Assembly (NCBI RefSeq): GCF_024347075.1 | Contig: NZ_AP024902.1 | Coordinates: 1-22,852 of the forward strand | Source of the DNA: Vibrio rarus | GTDB lineage: Bacteria > Pseudomonadota > Gammaproteobacteria > Enterobacterales > Vibrionaceae | DNA: 22,852 nucleotides | Reading direction: 5' to 3' | In this document: one piece after another, positions 7,642 to 14,152 of the stretch | Position numbering within the stretch: the stretch's first letter is position 1 | Layout: each line of letters opens with the position of its first letter | Notes under the pieces: generated by a model | What the model was told of the DNA's origin: nothing | What the model saw: the letters and a program-made list of their open reading frames with translations, nothing else | Databases searched by the model: none | Translations under genes and position numbers: made by a program

Positions 7642-9051
7642 ATGAAGAAAAAAACTATCGTCACCGAATTTCATCGGGTTATCCGATGGAAAAAGCATCT
7701 AAAAGCGTACAATAAGAAACGAAAAGCCAAGAAAGATAGGTTACGTAGGATATTCAAGCAAGATGAGTTATCCTCAGATCGACTAAAGTCCGAGCAGTTT
7801 AAGTTTGAGGGTGCCCGATTACTCAACGAACTAAAGGTGTTAAACCCTCATACTCGACATGCTACAAAACGCGAGATAAAAAAAAGGAAAGTAAATTTTC
7901 CAATAAAAGGCTCATTCGACATTTATGAAGATCCTAACTCCGTATTTAGAACTATTTCGACCTTTAGGCAACTTGCTTTAAACCCCAATATTGATGTCAT
8001 TTATACGATACATGACAGGGCTAATACATGTATGTCTAGTGAAGCTCTTCTTGGAATTGTTGCAGCTGAAGTCAGCGAGTACCGTGGTCAAGTAAAGTGT
8101 CCCGTGAAAATGCATGGGCATATGAAGCAAAGCACTTCGGATAAAGTACTCATTGGAGAAGTAGGTATTGTCGGAGAACTGAATAATGCTGAAATCCATG
8201 GTGGTGTCGGAATCATTAAGCAAAACGTATTTTTGTTCAAAAGTGATAATAAACTTTTTGAATCAGCTAGTTTAAGTGCGGAAGACTATAAAAATGAAAC
8301 AGCAATAGGTTGTATAAAGCAACTTTCAAAAGGCCTCGCACGTTTCGAACTAAGATTAATGGACGGCGTTGAAGATGAGCTTGCAATGTCTCTAGGTGAA
8401 ATTTTAGATAATGCTCAAGAGCATTGCCATCGTACATCACCTAGTTGGTATGTAAGAAGCTTTCTTAATACCGATGATAGTTGTTTACGTTACTTTGAAC
8501 TAATGGTAATGAACTTAGGTCACTCTATAGCTCAGACATTTGAAATGCTCCCAGATACAAGTGCAGCTAAGGCAGATGCTATGAGCTATGCTCGCCGGCA
8601 CTCAAACCTTTTTACAACTGAAGAGCTACTTACTGTTGCAGCTTTACAAGGTAACGTTAGCTCTAAAAAAGATGAAGATATGACTCGTGGGCAAGGAACA
8701 ATCCGTCTCATTGAAACTTTTGAAACTATTTCAAAAGAATTTGTAGAGCTTAGAGGTAGTGGGGACACTAAGAAAAACTGCACGCCAATCATGAACATTA
8801 TTTCTGGTAAAACAGTTATAACATTTAATGGTAAATATAAGTCTAAAATTGTGATTAACGAAGATGGAAGTGAAGATGTTCATATTCCATTTAATCAAGA
8901 AGAGACTCTAAAATTACCACCTGATAGCACTAGCATATCTAGCATGGCTAATACATACTTTCCTGGTGTGATGATTAATATCCGCATTCCTTTAAATGGA
9001 AGAACTAAGACGCTTAAAGGGAACTCACAAGGTATAAATAAATATGTCTAA
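7642..9051 (+). CDS. Bergerat-fold (GHKL) ATPase with basic N-terminus
   Basis: This 469-residue protein has no name I recognise. Residues 1-40 are very rich in Lys and Arg and could bind nucleic acid or membrane. Residues 90-145 (FDIYEDPNSVFRTISTFRQL and on, to MSSEALLGIVAAEV) have the layout of a STAS-like or receiver-type alpha/beta stretch. The C-terminal half has the signs of a GHKL ATPase: N-box LGEILDNAQEH with E253, N257 and H261; a degenerate D-box NLGHSI (291-296); a G2-like RGQGTIRLIETF (349-360); and a closing strand TYFPGVMINIRIPL (438-451). The canonical DxGxG is reduced to NLG, so ATP hydrolysis may be weak or absent. The stop overlaps the next gene by eight bases. GHKL proteins paired with STAS proteins commonly act as partner-switching regulators (anti-sigma/anti-anti-sigma style). 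A role in defence is inference from the plasmid context. Confidence 0.75.
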   Translation: MKKKTIVTEFHRVIRWKKHLKAYNKKRKAKKDRLRRIFKQDELSSDRLKSEQFKFEGARLLNELKVLNPHTRHATKREIKKRKVNFPIKGSFDIYEDPNSVFRTISTFRQLALNPNIDVIYTIHDRANTCMSSEALLGIVAAEVSEYRGQVKCPVKMHGHMKQSTSDKVLIGEVGIVGELNNAEIHGGVGIIKQNVFLFKSDNKLFESASLSAEDYKNETAIGCIKQLSKGLARFELRLMDGVEDELAMSLGEILDNAQEHCHRTSPSWYVRSFLNTDDSCLRYFELMVMNLGHSIAQTFEMLPDTSAAKADAMSYARRHSNLFTTEELLTVAALQGNVSSKKDEDMTRGQGTIRLIETFETISKEFVELRGSGDTKKNCTPIMNIISGKTVITFNGKYKSKIVINEDGSEDVHIPFNQEETLKLPPDSTSISSMANTYFPGVMINIRIPLNGRTKTLKGNSQGINKYV

Positions 9052-9367
9052 TACTCAAAAAATCAATTTGACAAAATTAAATAGCACCCTTTTATCAGGA
9101 AGAAAGAATGGCGAAAGGGCACATGAAAGTATGGCAATTCAATTCAAAGATGCTTATGAGATCATTGCTCGTGATGATCAACTTATCACTAGCTCTTACT
9201 TTCTAGGCCTCATTGGTAAAGAGTTAGTTAAACTTGCCGAACAGCAAGGTTCTATTGATGAGATCATTTCTAAGTTAAACCTAGATAAGCTCAATAAAAA
9301 AAGCCGAGATGAATGTATTCGAGCAGTCAGAAGGAGTATATCTAGTCCAAGAGCTCTAATTGGTTGA
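9044..9367 (+). CDS. Small STAS-like (DUF4325-like) protein
   Basis: This 107-residue cytoplasmic protein starts inside the stop region of the GHKL ATPase gene (ATGTCTAA overlap), so the two are coupled. It follows the pattern of STAS-like DUF4325 proteins: an N-terminal LLSGRKNGERAHE (16-28), a central LITSSYFLGLIGKELVKL (47-64) at the place of the family's SF-E-L-G helix, and a C-terminal LNKKSRDECIRAVRRSI (83-99). Such proteins are often found beside GHKL ATPases and are thought to be their binding partner or substrate. The usual VDF strand before the SF motif is weak here (EIIARDDQL), so assignment by eye is moderate. The likely partner is the upstream ATPase. The downstream membrane protein starts after six bases. 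Confidence 0.6.
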   Translation: MSNTQKINLTKLNSTLLSGRKNGERAHESMAIQFKDAYEIIARDDQLITSSYFLGLIGKELVKLAEQQGSIDEIISKLNLDKLNKKSRDECIRAVRRSISSPRALIG

Positions 9368-9373
9368 TTAATT

Positions 9374-10021
9374 ATGAGATTATTTTTATTCATTCTCACT
9401 TTAGTTCATTCTAATGTATTTGCTAGTCCTGCTGAAAAACCTTTAACACCAGATAGTGAGCTATCTAGAGCAAAGAGTACACAGGTAGAAGATACAACAA
9501 GTCAAAAATCTAAAAACGATATCAGTTCTCAAGTAGAAGATAAAAATCCGTCTTCTAAAGAAAAAAAAGAGACAGAAGGCTTTATTAGTTTTTCAGATAT
9601 GATCGCAATTCTCGCTGTGATACTGTCAAGTGGTTCTATGCTCTATACCTATAGTATAGACTCTATCAACCGTAAAGCTTCTATTCATGATGAATACTGG
9701 ATGAGGGAAGTTATCTATCCAATCTTTATGCAATCATTCATTGAGTTTATCAAGAGATCTCCGAACGAATTTAGAGCATCGCAAGGGGATATGCCTCTTT
9801 TTGTTGAGTGTTATGCGTTAGATGAACTAAACAAGATTCGTGATAATACAATTTTTCTTTACACAATCGATAAAAGTTTCCCAGAAAAAGCTGAAAAATT
9901 CATTGATGACTTCGAAGATGCTTTGGGTGAAGTATCTGATTACCTAGGATTTAAGGAAGCTTTAGCTATGGTTTCAAGAGATATAATTACTCTCCTTAAG
10001 TCCGCACAAGAAAAAGTCTAA
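9374..10021 (+). CDS. Single-pass membrane protein, third gene of the ATPase/STAS operon
   Basis: This 215-residue protein is of no family I recognise. It begins with a signal-peptide-like segment (MRLFLFILTLVHSNVFA, 1-17). A polar, low-complexity Ser/Lys/Glu/Thr linker runs to about residue 73. One membrane helix follows at about 76-96 (DMIAILAVILSSGSMLYTY), and then a C-terminal domain of about 115 residues starting INRKASIHDEYWMREVIYPI. If the signal is cleaved, the linker lies in the periplasm and the C-terminal domain in the cytoplasm, where it could meet the ATPase and STAS protein. It starts six bases after the STAS gene and a hairpin follows its stop, so it closes the operon. By layout it could be the membrane effector of the group; that is inference. 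Confidence 0.65.
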   Translation: MRLFLFILTLVHSNVFASPAEKPLTPDSELSRAKSTQVEDTTSQKSKNDISSQVEDKNPSSKEKKETEGFISFSDMIAILAVILSSGSMLYTYSIDSINRKASIHDEYWMREVIYPIFMQSFIEFIKRSPNEFRASQGDMPLFVECYALDELNKIRDNTIFLYTIDKSFPEKAEKFIDDFEDALGEVSDYLGFKEALAMVSRDIITLLKSAQEKV

Positions 10022-10041
10022 TCTTTTGATGGTTGTTTATG

Positions 10042-10071
10042 TGTAGTGGCTGAATGAATTTGGCCACTACA
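10042..10071 (+). terminator. Hairpin after the three-gene operon
   Basis: A perfect 9-bp stem TGTAGTGGC/GCCACTACA with a 12-base loop, 20 bases behind the stop at 10021. The T-run is poor (ATTAG), so it may be a weak or Rho-assisted terminator. Confidence 0.6.
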
Positions 10072-10284
10072 TTAGAGATTTGCAACACCTCGGCTAATCC
10101 GTTAACTGCTAATTTAGCGAACGCTGTAGCTCATTTCTGTCCAGAGACGTGTACACCCCTAAATTTTGTAGCATTGTAACCTAGCTTAAAACAAAAGTAA
10201 TCTGGACTATTTTTCAGGCATAACACACCCAGTTATTATGAGATATTATTCAAACTGAAAATATTACTCATAGTGGATATGTAA

Positions 10285-11001
10285 ATGATGACAAAGACGG
10301 CTTTACTCGCTCTTACTATATTTTGTATTGCTACCCCTACTTCCTTTGCCGGTGATCTTATCAAGATGTCATCAAGCAAAATTTGTCACGACACTAATTC
10401 GCCATCGTACAACCGCACGAAGAACTTCATACCTTACAATTCAATGGAAGAGTGTTTAGATTCAGGTGGGCATTTACCCAAAAATGCTAATAACACAAGC
10501 AAGGGGCAATCTACCTCTAATTCAAAATACAGTCGTAGTCAGTTTGGTTCTGGCTGGGCTGATACTGACAAAGATTGCCAGAACTCACGTATGGAAGCCT
10601 TAATCGCTCAATCTGTATCACCGGTTAAATTTAAGTCTAACAAAGGCTGCCGTGTCATATCTGGACGCTGGAACTCACCTTACTCTGGTAAAACAATATA
10701 TAAAGCCTCTGAAATCGATATTGATCATGTCGTACCGCTTAAATGGGCCTGGGACCATGGCGCAGATCAGTGGTCAAAAAAGAAAAGAATTGAAATTGCT
10801 AATAATCCTGCGAATTTACTGAGCGTTGAGGCTTCTTTAAACCGCCAGAAAGGTGCTAAAGGTCTTGATGAGTGGCTGCCACCAAAGAACCAGTGCCAAT
10901 ACATTGCTAGATTTGAGCGTGTGCGTAAAACCTATGGCTTAAAGTTAAGTACTTCTGAAAAGAGTAAGTTTGCGGCCATTAAGCAAAAGCATTGCAGATA
11001 G
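10285..11001 (+). CDS. Secreted HNH endonuclease (DUF1524-type)
   Basis: This 238-residue exported nuclease has a signal peptide at 1-22, with cleavage expected after TSFA. A small Cys-containing N-terminal segment (C34, C57) precedes the nuclease domain. The catalytic core is IDIDHVVPLKWAW (144-156) with D147-H148. It is followed by NNPANLLSVEASLNRQKGAK (173-192), with the N177 and N186 positions of HNH nucleases, and then DEWLPP (195-200). These are hallmarks of the DUF1524/GmrSD-C-terminal-like HNH family. Six Cys in the mature part (34, 57, 98, 122, 204, 237) fit disulfides in the periplasm or outside. It stands alone between two hairpins, with its own upstream region of about 260 bases. 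It could degrade extracellular or incoming DNA, for nutrition, entry exclusion or competition; the sequence does not decide which. Two ATGs stand side by side at the start. Confidence 0.85.
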   Translation: MMTKTALLALTIFCIATPTSFAGDLIKMSSSKICHDTNSPSYNRTKNFIPYNSMEECLDSGGHLPKNANNTSKGQSTSNSKYSRSQFGSGWADTDKDCQNSRMEALIAQSVSPVKFKSNKGCRVISGRWNSPYSGKTIYKASEIDIDHVVPLKWAWDHGADQWSKKKRIEIANNPANLLSVEASLNRQKGAKGLDEWLPPKNQCQYIARFERVRKTYGLKLSTSEKSKFAAIKQKHCR

Positions 11002-11013
11002 ATTTTAGAGCCA

Positions 11014-11052
11014 AAAAGTTGTCATTATTCAGGCTGAATATTGACAACTTTT
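11014..11052. terminator. Bidirectional hairpin terminator
   Basis: A 39-base near-perfect palindrome (arms AAAAGTTGTCA and TGACAACTTTT, inner ATTCAG-G-CTGAAT, one mismatched pair) between two convergent genes. It has an A-run on the left and a T-run on the right, so it can stop transcription from both sides. Confidence 0.85.
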
Positions 11053-11060
11053 AACGTCCT

Positions 11061-11579
11061 TTATAACAGTCGAAACCGGTTTGTTTTCCATTCTTTCGCA
11101 TCGATAAGTCCGCTCTCATACATACCACTCCAATCAAACATAAAGGGAATAAAATCGGTATTACCTACAGCATGAGAAAATCCAATACATAGAACCACAA
11201 CACCGGCAGCGATTGCGTATTCAACTGGGTCACCGGTTCTAAACCTGCCGCCGAACAAATGAAAACGTCGGTCACTGTACGGGGAGAAAGGAACGCCGGA
11301 AACGGTCATTGCATCAGTCAAAATATGACTGACGCCGCCCCAACAAAAAGCGGTACCTATTCCATGAAAGTCCCATATAAAAGTGAAAGCTAACGCAGCT
11401 ACAAGCCAATGCGTTAGTACATGGGTTGGCCCTCTGTGCTTAACGTGTTTATTAACTACTTTTAAAATGTATTCAAACCAATCTGGCGCTGTAGCTCCAG
11501 CTAAACAAACGGCAACGTGCGGCGGCGATACGACAGCACAAATAGCGCCAGCAATTAAGCTATGGTTGAGCCACTTCAT
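11061..11579 (-). CDS. YdjM-like membrane-bound metal-dependent hydrolase (DUF457)
   Basis: This 172-residue inner-membrane protein belongs to the YdjM/DUF457 group, counted from the ATG at 11579. The conserved metal-site pattern is present: H6 in LNHSLIAG, ATAPDWFEY with D33, VKHRGPTH (46-53), and GGVSHILTDAMTVSG (81-95) with H85 and D89. Several hydrophobic helices (9-30, 55-72, 120-136) agree with membrane location. The family is linked to phospholipase-like or unknown membrane hydrolysis and in E. coli is LexA-regulated; no LexA box was found here. I chose the internal ATG because the frame upstream (to 11624) would run deeper into the neighbouring gene; even so it overlaps that gene's end by 20 bases. 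It is the last gene of a leftward set of three, closed by the hairpin at 11014-11052. Confidence 0.82.
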   Translation of the reverse strand: MKWLNHSLIAGAICAVVSPPHVAVCLAGATAPDWFEYILKVVNKHVKHRGPTHVLTHWLVAALAFTFIWDFHGIGTAFCWGGVSHILTDAMTVSGVPFSPYSDRRFHLFGGRFRTGDPVEYAIAAGVVVLCIGFSHAVGNTDFIPFMFDWSGMYESGLIDAKEWKTNRFRLL

Positions 11580-12351
11580 TTGTCTCATTCTTTGTTGGTT
11601 TTGGCAGGTAGGATAGTTGTTCAAGATAACTATTTACTTGTTGGCTGTATTGAACTTCACACATAGCGACTAAAGCCAACCTCTGCTCTACAATTTTAGC
11701 CTCACTGGCAAGTACATCCCTATGGGCGGCAGCTGTCTTCTCAAGTAATCCTACTTGCTCATCAATCCCAGCAATTCCTTTTATAACTCTTTGCTGTGAA
11801 CGCGCTTCTAAAGCCAAATACAAGCCCATCAGTCGATAAGCGTAGTTCCTGTTAACTAAGGCCTGTGTAAACCCTGCAACTAACGTAGCGGTCGCCGTTC
11901 TTCGTTGATACTCCCATTGCCGCTCTCTTGATTGTTCACTTGATGAGTACAATGGCATTTTTCCCACAATACCCACGTAATGCTCTGAGATCTCAGGCCA
12001 ATCACCTGTATCATATTCATCTAATGTCGTGCGCATCCCTGCAACTAGACTTAACTCTAAATTAAATTTACTTTTCTCTGGATAGCAATTCAGAACCACA
12101 TTAAAAATTGCATCGGGATCAATTTTAGGGGCAGGGCGTAAAGCAGGAAGGTTGGTATTATAATGTGGTGAACTACCCTGAAGCGTTGGCAATTCAAAAG
12201 GTTTAATATCTGGAGGCGCTACACTCTCTTCTTTAGCCCAAGGATTCTTTATCCCCCAATCTTCTGTATGAGCAAAAAAAGGGAACAACGTTAAACTTAA
12301 TAAAGTAACCCAATGCTTAATCAGCACGAGCTGATCGACGTCCTGTACCAA
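11560..12351 (-). CDS. Exported coiled-coil protein of unknown function
   Basis: I do not recognise this 263-residue protein. A hydrophobic signal-like segment spans about 10-28 (VLIKHWVTLLSLTLFPFFAH), followed by a Pro-rich linker (KPFELPTLQGSSPHYN, LPALRPAPKI). A mostly helical region then covers about 150-250, with long Ala/Glu/Gln-rich stretches that read as a coiled coil (GIDEQVGLLEKTAAAHRDVL). It is therefore probably periplasmic or anchored at the inner membrane. The start is uncertain: TTG at 12351 has AGGAGG eleven bases upstream but overlaps the previous gene by 35 bases; a GTG at 12327 would shorten the overlap. Overlaps on both sides place it firmly in one operon with the P-loop NTPase and the YdjM-like hydrolase. 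VirB5/TrbJ-like pilus-associated proteins have a similar exported helical layout, but no other conjugation gene is present. Confidence 0.6.
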   Translation of the reverse strand: MVQDVDQLVLIKHWVTLLSLTLFPFFAHTEDWGIKNPWAKEESVAPPDIKPFELPTLQGSSPHYNTNLPALRPAPKIDPDAIFNVVLNCYPEKSKFNLELSLVAGMRTTLDEYDTGDWPEISEHYVGIVGKMPLYSSSEQSRERQWEYQRRTATATLVAGFTQALVNRNYAYRLMGLYLALEARSQQRVIKGIAGIDEQVGLLEKTAAAHRDVLASEAKIVEQRLALVAMCEVQYSQQVNSYLEQLSYLPKPTKNETNEVAQP

Positions 12352-13039
12352 GCATTTGTAGTCCTCCTAAAACAATACCTATTTCCCATGCACCGGCAAC
12401 CATGAACATAACCACTAAAAGCCAAATTACTACTTTTGTCACATCATAACTAACATCACTTTCAAGGTTTGTACGCTGTGGATCTCTACGCTCTAGAATA
12501 GGTCTAATCGACGGTGGAAGTCGGCCTTCTTCGCTACAACACATCACCCATATCTTTGAAGAAAGTAGGCACTTGCGAGCTATTTGCGCTTTTCTGCCTG
12601 TCAGCTTATGTGCGTCATCAATAAATAATAATGCTTGCGTATCTAAAAGATAATCTGCAAGTAAATCAGCTTTTTGTTGTAAGTTAAGACGACTCCAAGG
12701 TAGTTCATTCGGTGAGTCACCTTGTGATTTCTCATACCAAGTATTGATATCTTTAATTTCAACCCAACTTGAGAGTGGCATAAGACCTTCTAGTAAAACA
12801 GGGGCTTTAGCTACCCCCCAAATCTCATGTTGCTGTTCATATAAGCGACTTAACCAACGGCTCTTTCCTGAATCATGCGCCCCAGTAATAAACTGACATT
12901 TCTTACGTTTAAGTGCTGTCTCAACTCTAGTATCACTGGCAGCAAATCGACGTGGTGCATCAACAATTAATGGAGTGACATACTTAGTTCCATCTTTTCT
13001 CACTCGTTTATGATCGGTTCTTAGTTTTAAAAATCTCAT
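12317..13039 (-). CDS. P-loop NTPase with C-terminal membrane segment
   Basis: This 240-residue protein starts at ATG 13039, with AGGG nine bases upstream; a TTG at 13048 is the alternative. It has a Lys/Arg-rich N-terminus, Walker A TGAHDSGKS (52-60), Walker B ALLFIDDAH (136-144), an Arg-rich stretch (RPILERRDPQR) and one C-terminal membrane helix at about 202-226 (VVIWLLVVMFMVAGAWEIG). The NTPase domain therefore faces the cytoplasm, tethered by its C-terminus. The layout recalls small AAA-like ATPases of the Zot or ExeA type, which power export or assembly, but I cannot place it in a family. It is the first gene of the leftward set and overlaps the next gene by up to 35 bases. Its promoter should lie in the long non-coding stretch to the right. 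Confidence 0.68.
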   Translation of the reverse strand: MRFLKLRTDHKRVRKDGTKYVTPLIVDAPRRFAASDTRVETALKRKKCQFITGAHDSGKSRWLSRLYEQQHEIWGVAKAPVLLEGLMPLSSWVEIKDINTWYEKSQGDSPNELPWSRLNLQQKADLLADYLLDTQALLFIDDAHKLTGRKAQIARKCLLSSKIWVMCCSEEGRLPPSIRPILERRDPQRTNLESDVSYDVTKVVIWLLVVMFMVAGAWEIGIVLGGLQMLGTGRRSARAD

Positions 13040-13332
13040 ATCAAACAACCCTAAATTAATAAAAAATTAGTTGATAGATTTTGAAATATAGAATGAGGAA
13101 AGTGAAAATGAGAACGTCGTAGTAAAACATCAAACTAATATCATTCTTTTGTAGCTTGAAGTGCATAATTGCCGTCCAATGAACACTTGTTTTCTTCGAA
13201 CAGAAAAAAGAAATTTGAACTGGGGGTTAGGGGTAAACATTTAAAGTAATGATCACGTTGCTACATACACAAAGATACATACGAATAAAACGGTCATTTT
13301 ATCCGTACAAAAATAAAAGCATAAGGAGTCTT

Positions 13333-13359
13333 ATGACGGGGCTGGGTGATGCACCATAG
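13333..13359 (+). CDS. Eight-codon reading frame with strong ribosome site
   Basis: The sequence AAGGAG-TCTT-ATG opens a frame that encodes only MTGLGDAP before a TAG. The ribosome site is better than that of the rep gene downstream, so this may be a leader peptide or the start of a deleted gene. Being so short, it could also be chance. Confidence 0.25.
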   Translation: MTGLGDAP

Positions 13360-13400
13360 ATGCGTTAACCTTCTGTATCCGTCAAAAAAAGAATGTTGAT

Positions 13401-13409
13401 TTATTCACA
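13401..13409 (+). promoter_or_regulatory. DnaA box
   Basis: TTATTCACA fits the DnaA consensus TTATNCACA exactly. It lies about 550 bases before the iterons, within the proposed origin region. A 9-mer can occur by chance, so its use is inferred from position. Confidence 0.5.
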
Positions 13410-13835
13410 ATGACATTTTATCAGGCATGATATTTTGTGACAGATTAATAGGCTGGGCATAGTCACTTGGTTCATCAATCCAATGCAGGCAAGTGCGTCT
13501 CTACTTACCTTTTCTACATAGCTAAATTTTTATGATCAATCTTCTATGTAGCATCACCTTAATACCTGTTTATCAGTAAGTCATACAGCATCATAATTGA
13601 CTTGCAACGTCCCCCGTCCTTGACGATGTCATAGTGTCACATTGTTCTCTTTGTTTGATCATGCAAGCATAATCACCACCCATTTTTTTAAATTCGCTGG
13701 CGTAAGTGATCCGCAACGAAACAGTGAACAAGAACTGCATCGTTGGATTTAGATCATAAAATGATCCTTTGTTAAATCGAAGATAAAAAATAGGTAGCAG
13801 ATCAGTATTTATAAGCTCTTTAATCATACTTTGAG

Positions 13836-13871
13836 CCTATGTAAAAAGCTGACTACAGCTTTTTGCATAGG
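13836..13871. terminator. 36-base hairpin beside the origin
   Basis: The arms are CCTATG-T-AAAAAGCTG and CAGCTTTTT-G-CATAGG, loop ACTA, with one mismatched pair. The A-run and T-run inside the arms make it terminator-like in either direction. It may insulate the origin from outside transcription. Confidence 0.6.
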
Positions 13872-13908
13872 GTTAAAGTTACGCATTGAACCTAAGTGAA
13901 ATGTGTAA

Positions 13909-13939
13909 TAGAAACTAGATCCTAAGGTTCTAGTTTCTA
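13909..13939. repeat. 31-base palindrome next to the iterons
   Basis: The arms TAGAAACTAGA and TCTAGTTTCTA flank TCCTAAGGT, itself nearly symmetric; the only mismatch is a T/T pair. It ends 17 bases before the first iteron. Palindromes beside iterons are often bound by Rep dimers or form part of the melting region. Confidence 0.7.
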
Positions 13940-13955
13940 GATGTGTGTGTGAAAA

Positions 13956-14088
13956 TATAATCATTTACCGAAATAGTATAATCATTTACCGAATTCATAT
14001 AATCATTTACCGATAAAATATAATCATTTACCGACATAGCATATGATCATTTACCGAAACACGTGTTTTTAATATAGTTATTTACCGA
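13956..14088 (+). repeat. oriV: Six iterons: plasmid replication origin
   Basis: The 16-base unit TATAATCATTTACCGA is repeated in direct orientation. Four exact copies start at 13956, 13977, 13998 and 14019, 21 bases apart (two helical turns). A fifth copy with one change starts at 14042 and a sixth, more divergent copy starts at 14073. The array lies directly upstream of the initiator gene. Regular direct repeats in front of a rep gene are the mark of an iteron-controlled origin, where Rep binding both starts and limits replication. The last two copies overlap the region where the rep promoter should be, so autorepression is likely. Confidence 0.9.
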
Positions 14089-14137
14089 TCTAAAGCACAA
14101 GTTTCAATTCTTATGATATCCTTAGATTAGTTTCAAT

Positions 14138-14147
14138 AAGCCGGCTT
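14138..14147. promoter_or_regulatory. Short palindrome just before the rep start
   Basis: AAGCCGGCTT is a perfect 10-bp palindrome ending five bases before the ATG at 14153, where the ribosome site should be. No good Shine-Dalgarno is visible, so initiation may be weak or controlled here. Confidence 0.35.
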
Positions 14148-14152
14148 TAGCG

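Larger units (their letters stand above)
13040..13835. other. Non-coding stretch between leftward NTPase operon and origin
   Basis: About 800 bases without a well-supported gene. It holds a very short well-initiated reading frame (13333-13359), a DnaA box (13401-13409) and an 8-bp inverted repeat CTACATAG/CTATGTAG at 13514-13521 and 13544-13551. The promoter of the leftward operon should be near the right side of 13040. A leftward frame at 13591-13827 (78 codons) has no recognisable content and a hairpin immediately upstream, so I do not call it. A counter-transcribed replication-control RNA could be hidden here, but nothing proves it. Confidence 0.5.

Noticed and set aside
13591..13827. Leftward 78-codon reading frame
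   Set aside because: No recognisable content, and a 36-base terminator-like hairpin starts nine bases before its ATG, leaving no room for a promoter or leader. It might still be real, but I cannot support it.
13956..14088. Regular direct repeats that could be read as a CRISPR array
   Set aside because: The unit is only 16 bases, the gaps are 5-15 bases, there are no cas genes, and the array sits right before a replication initiator; it is an iteron array.
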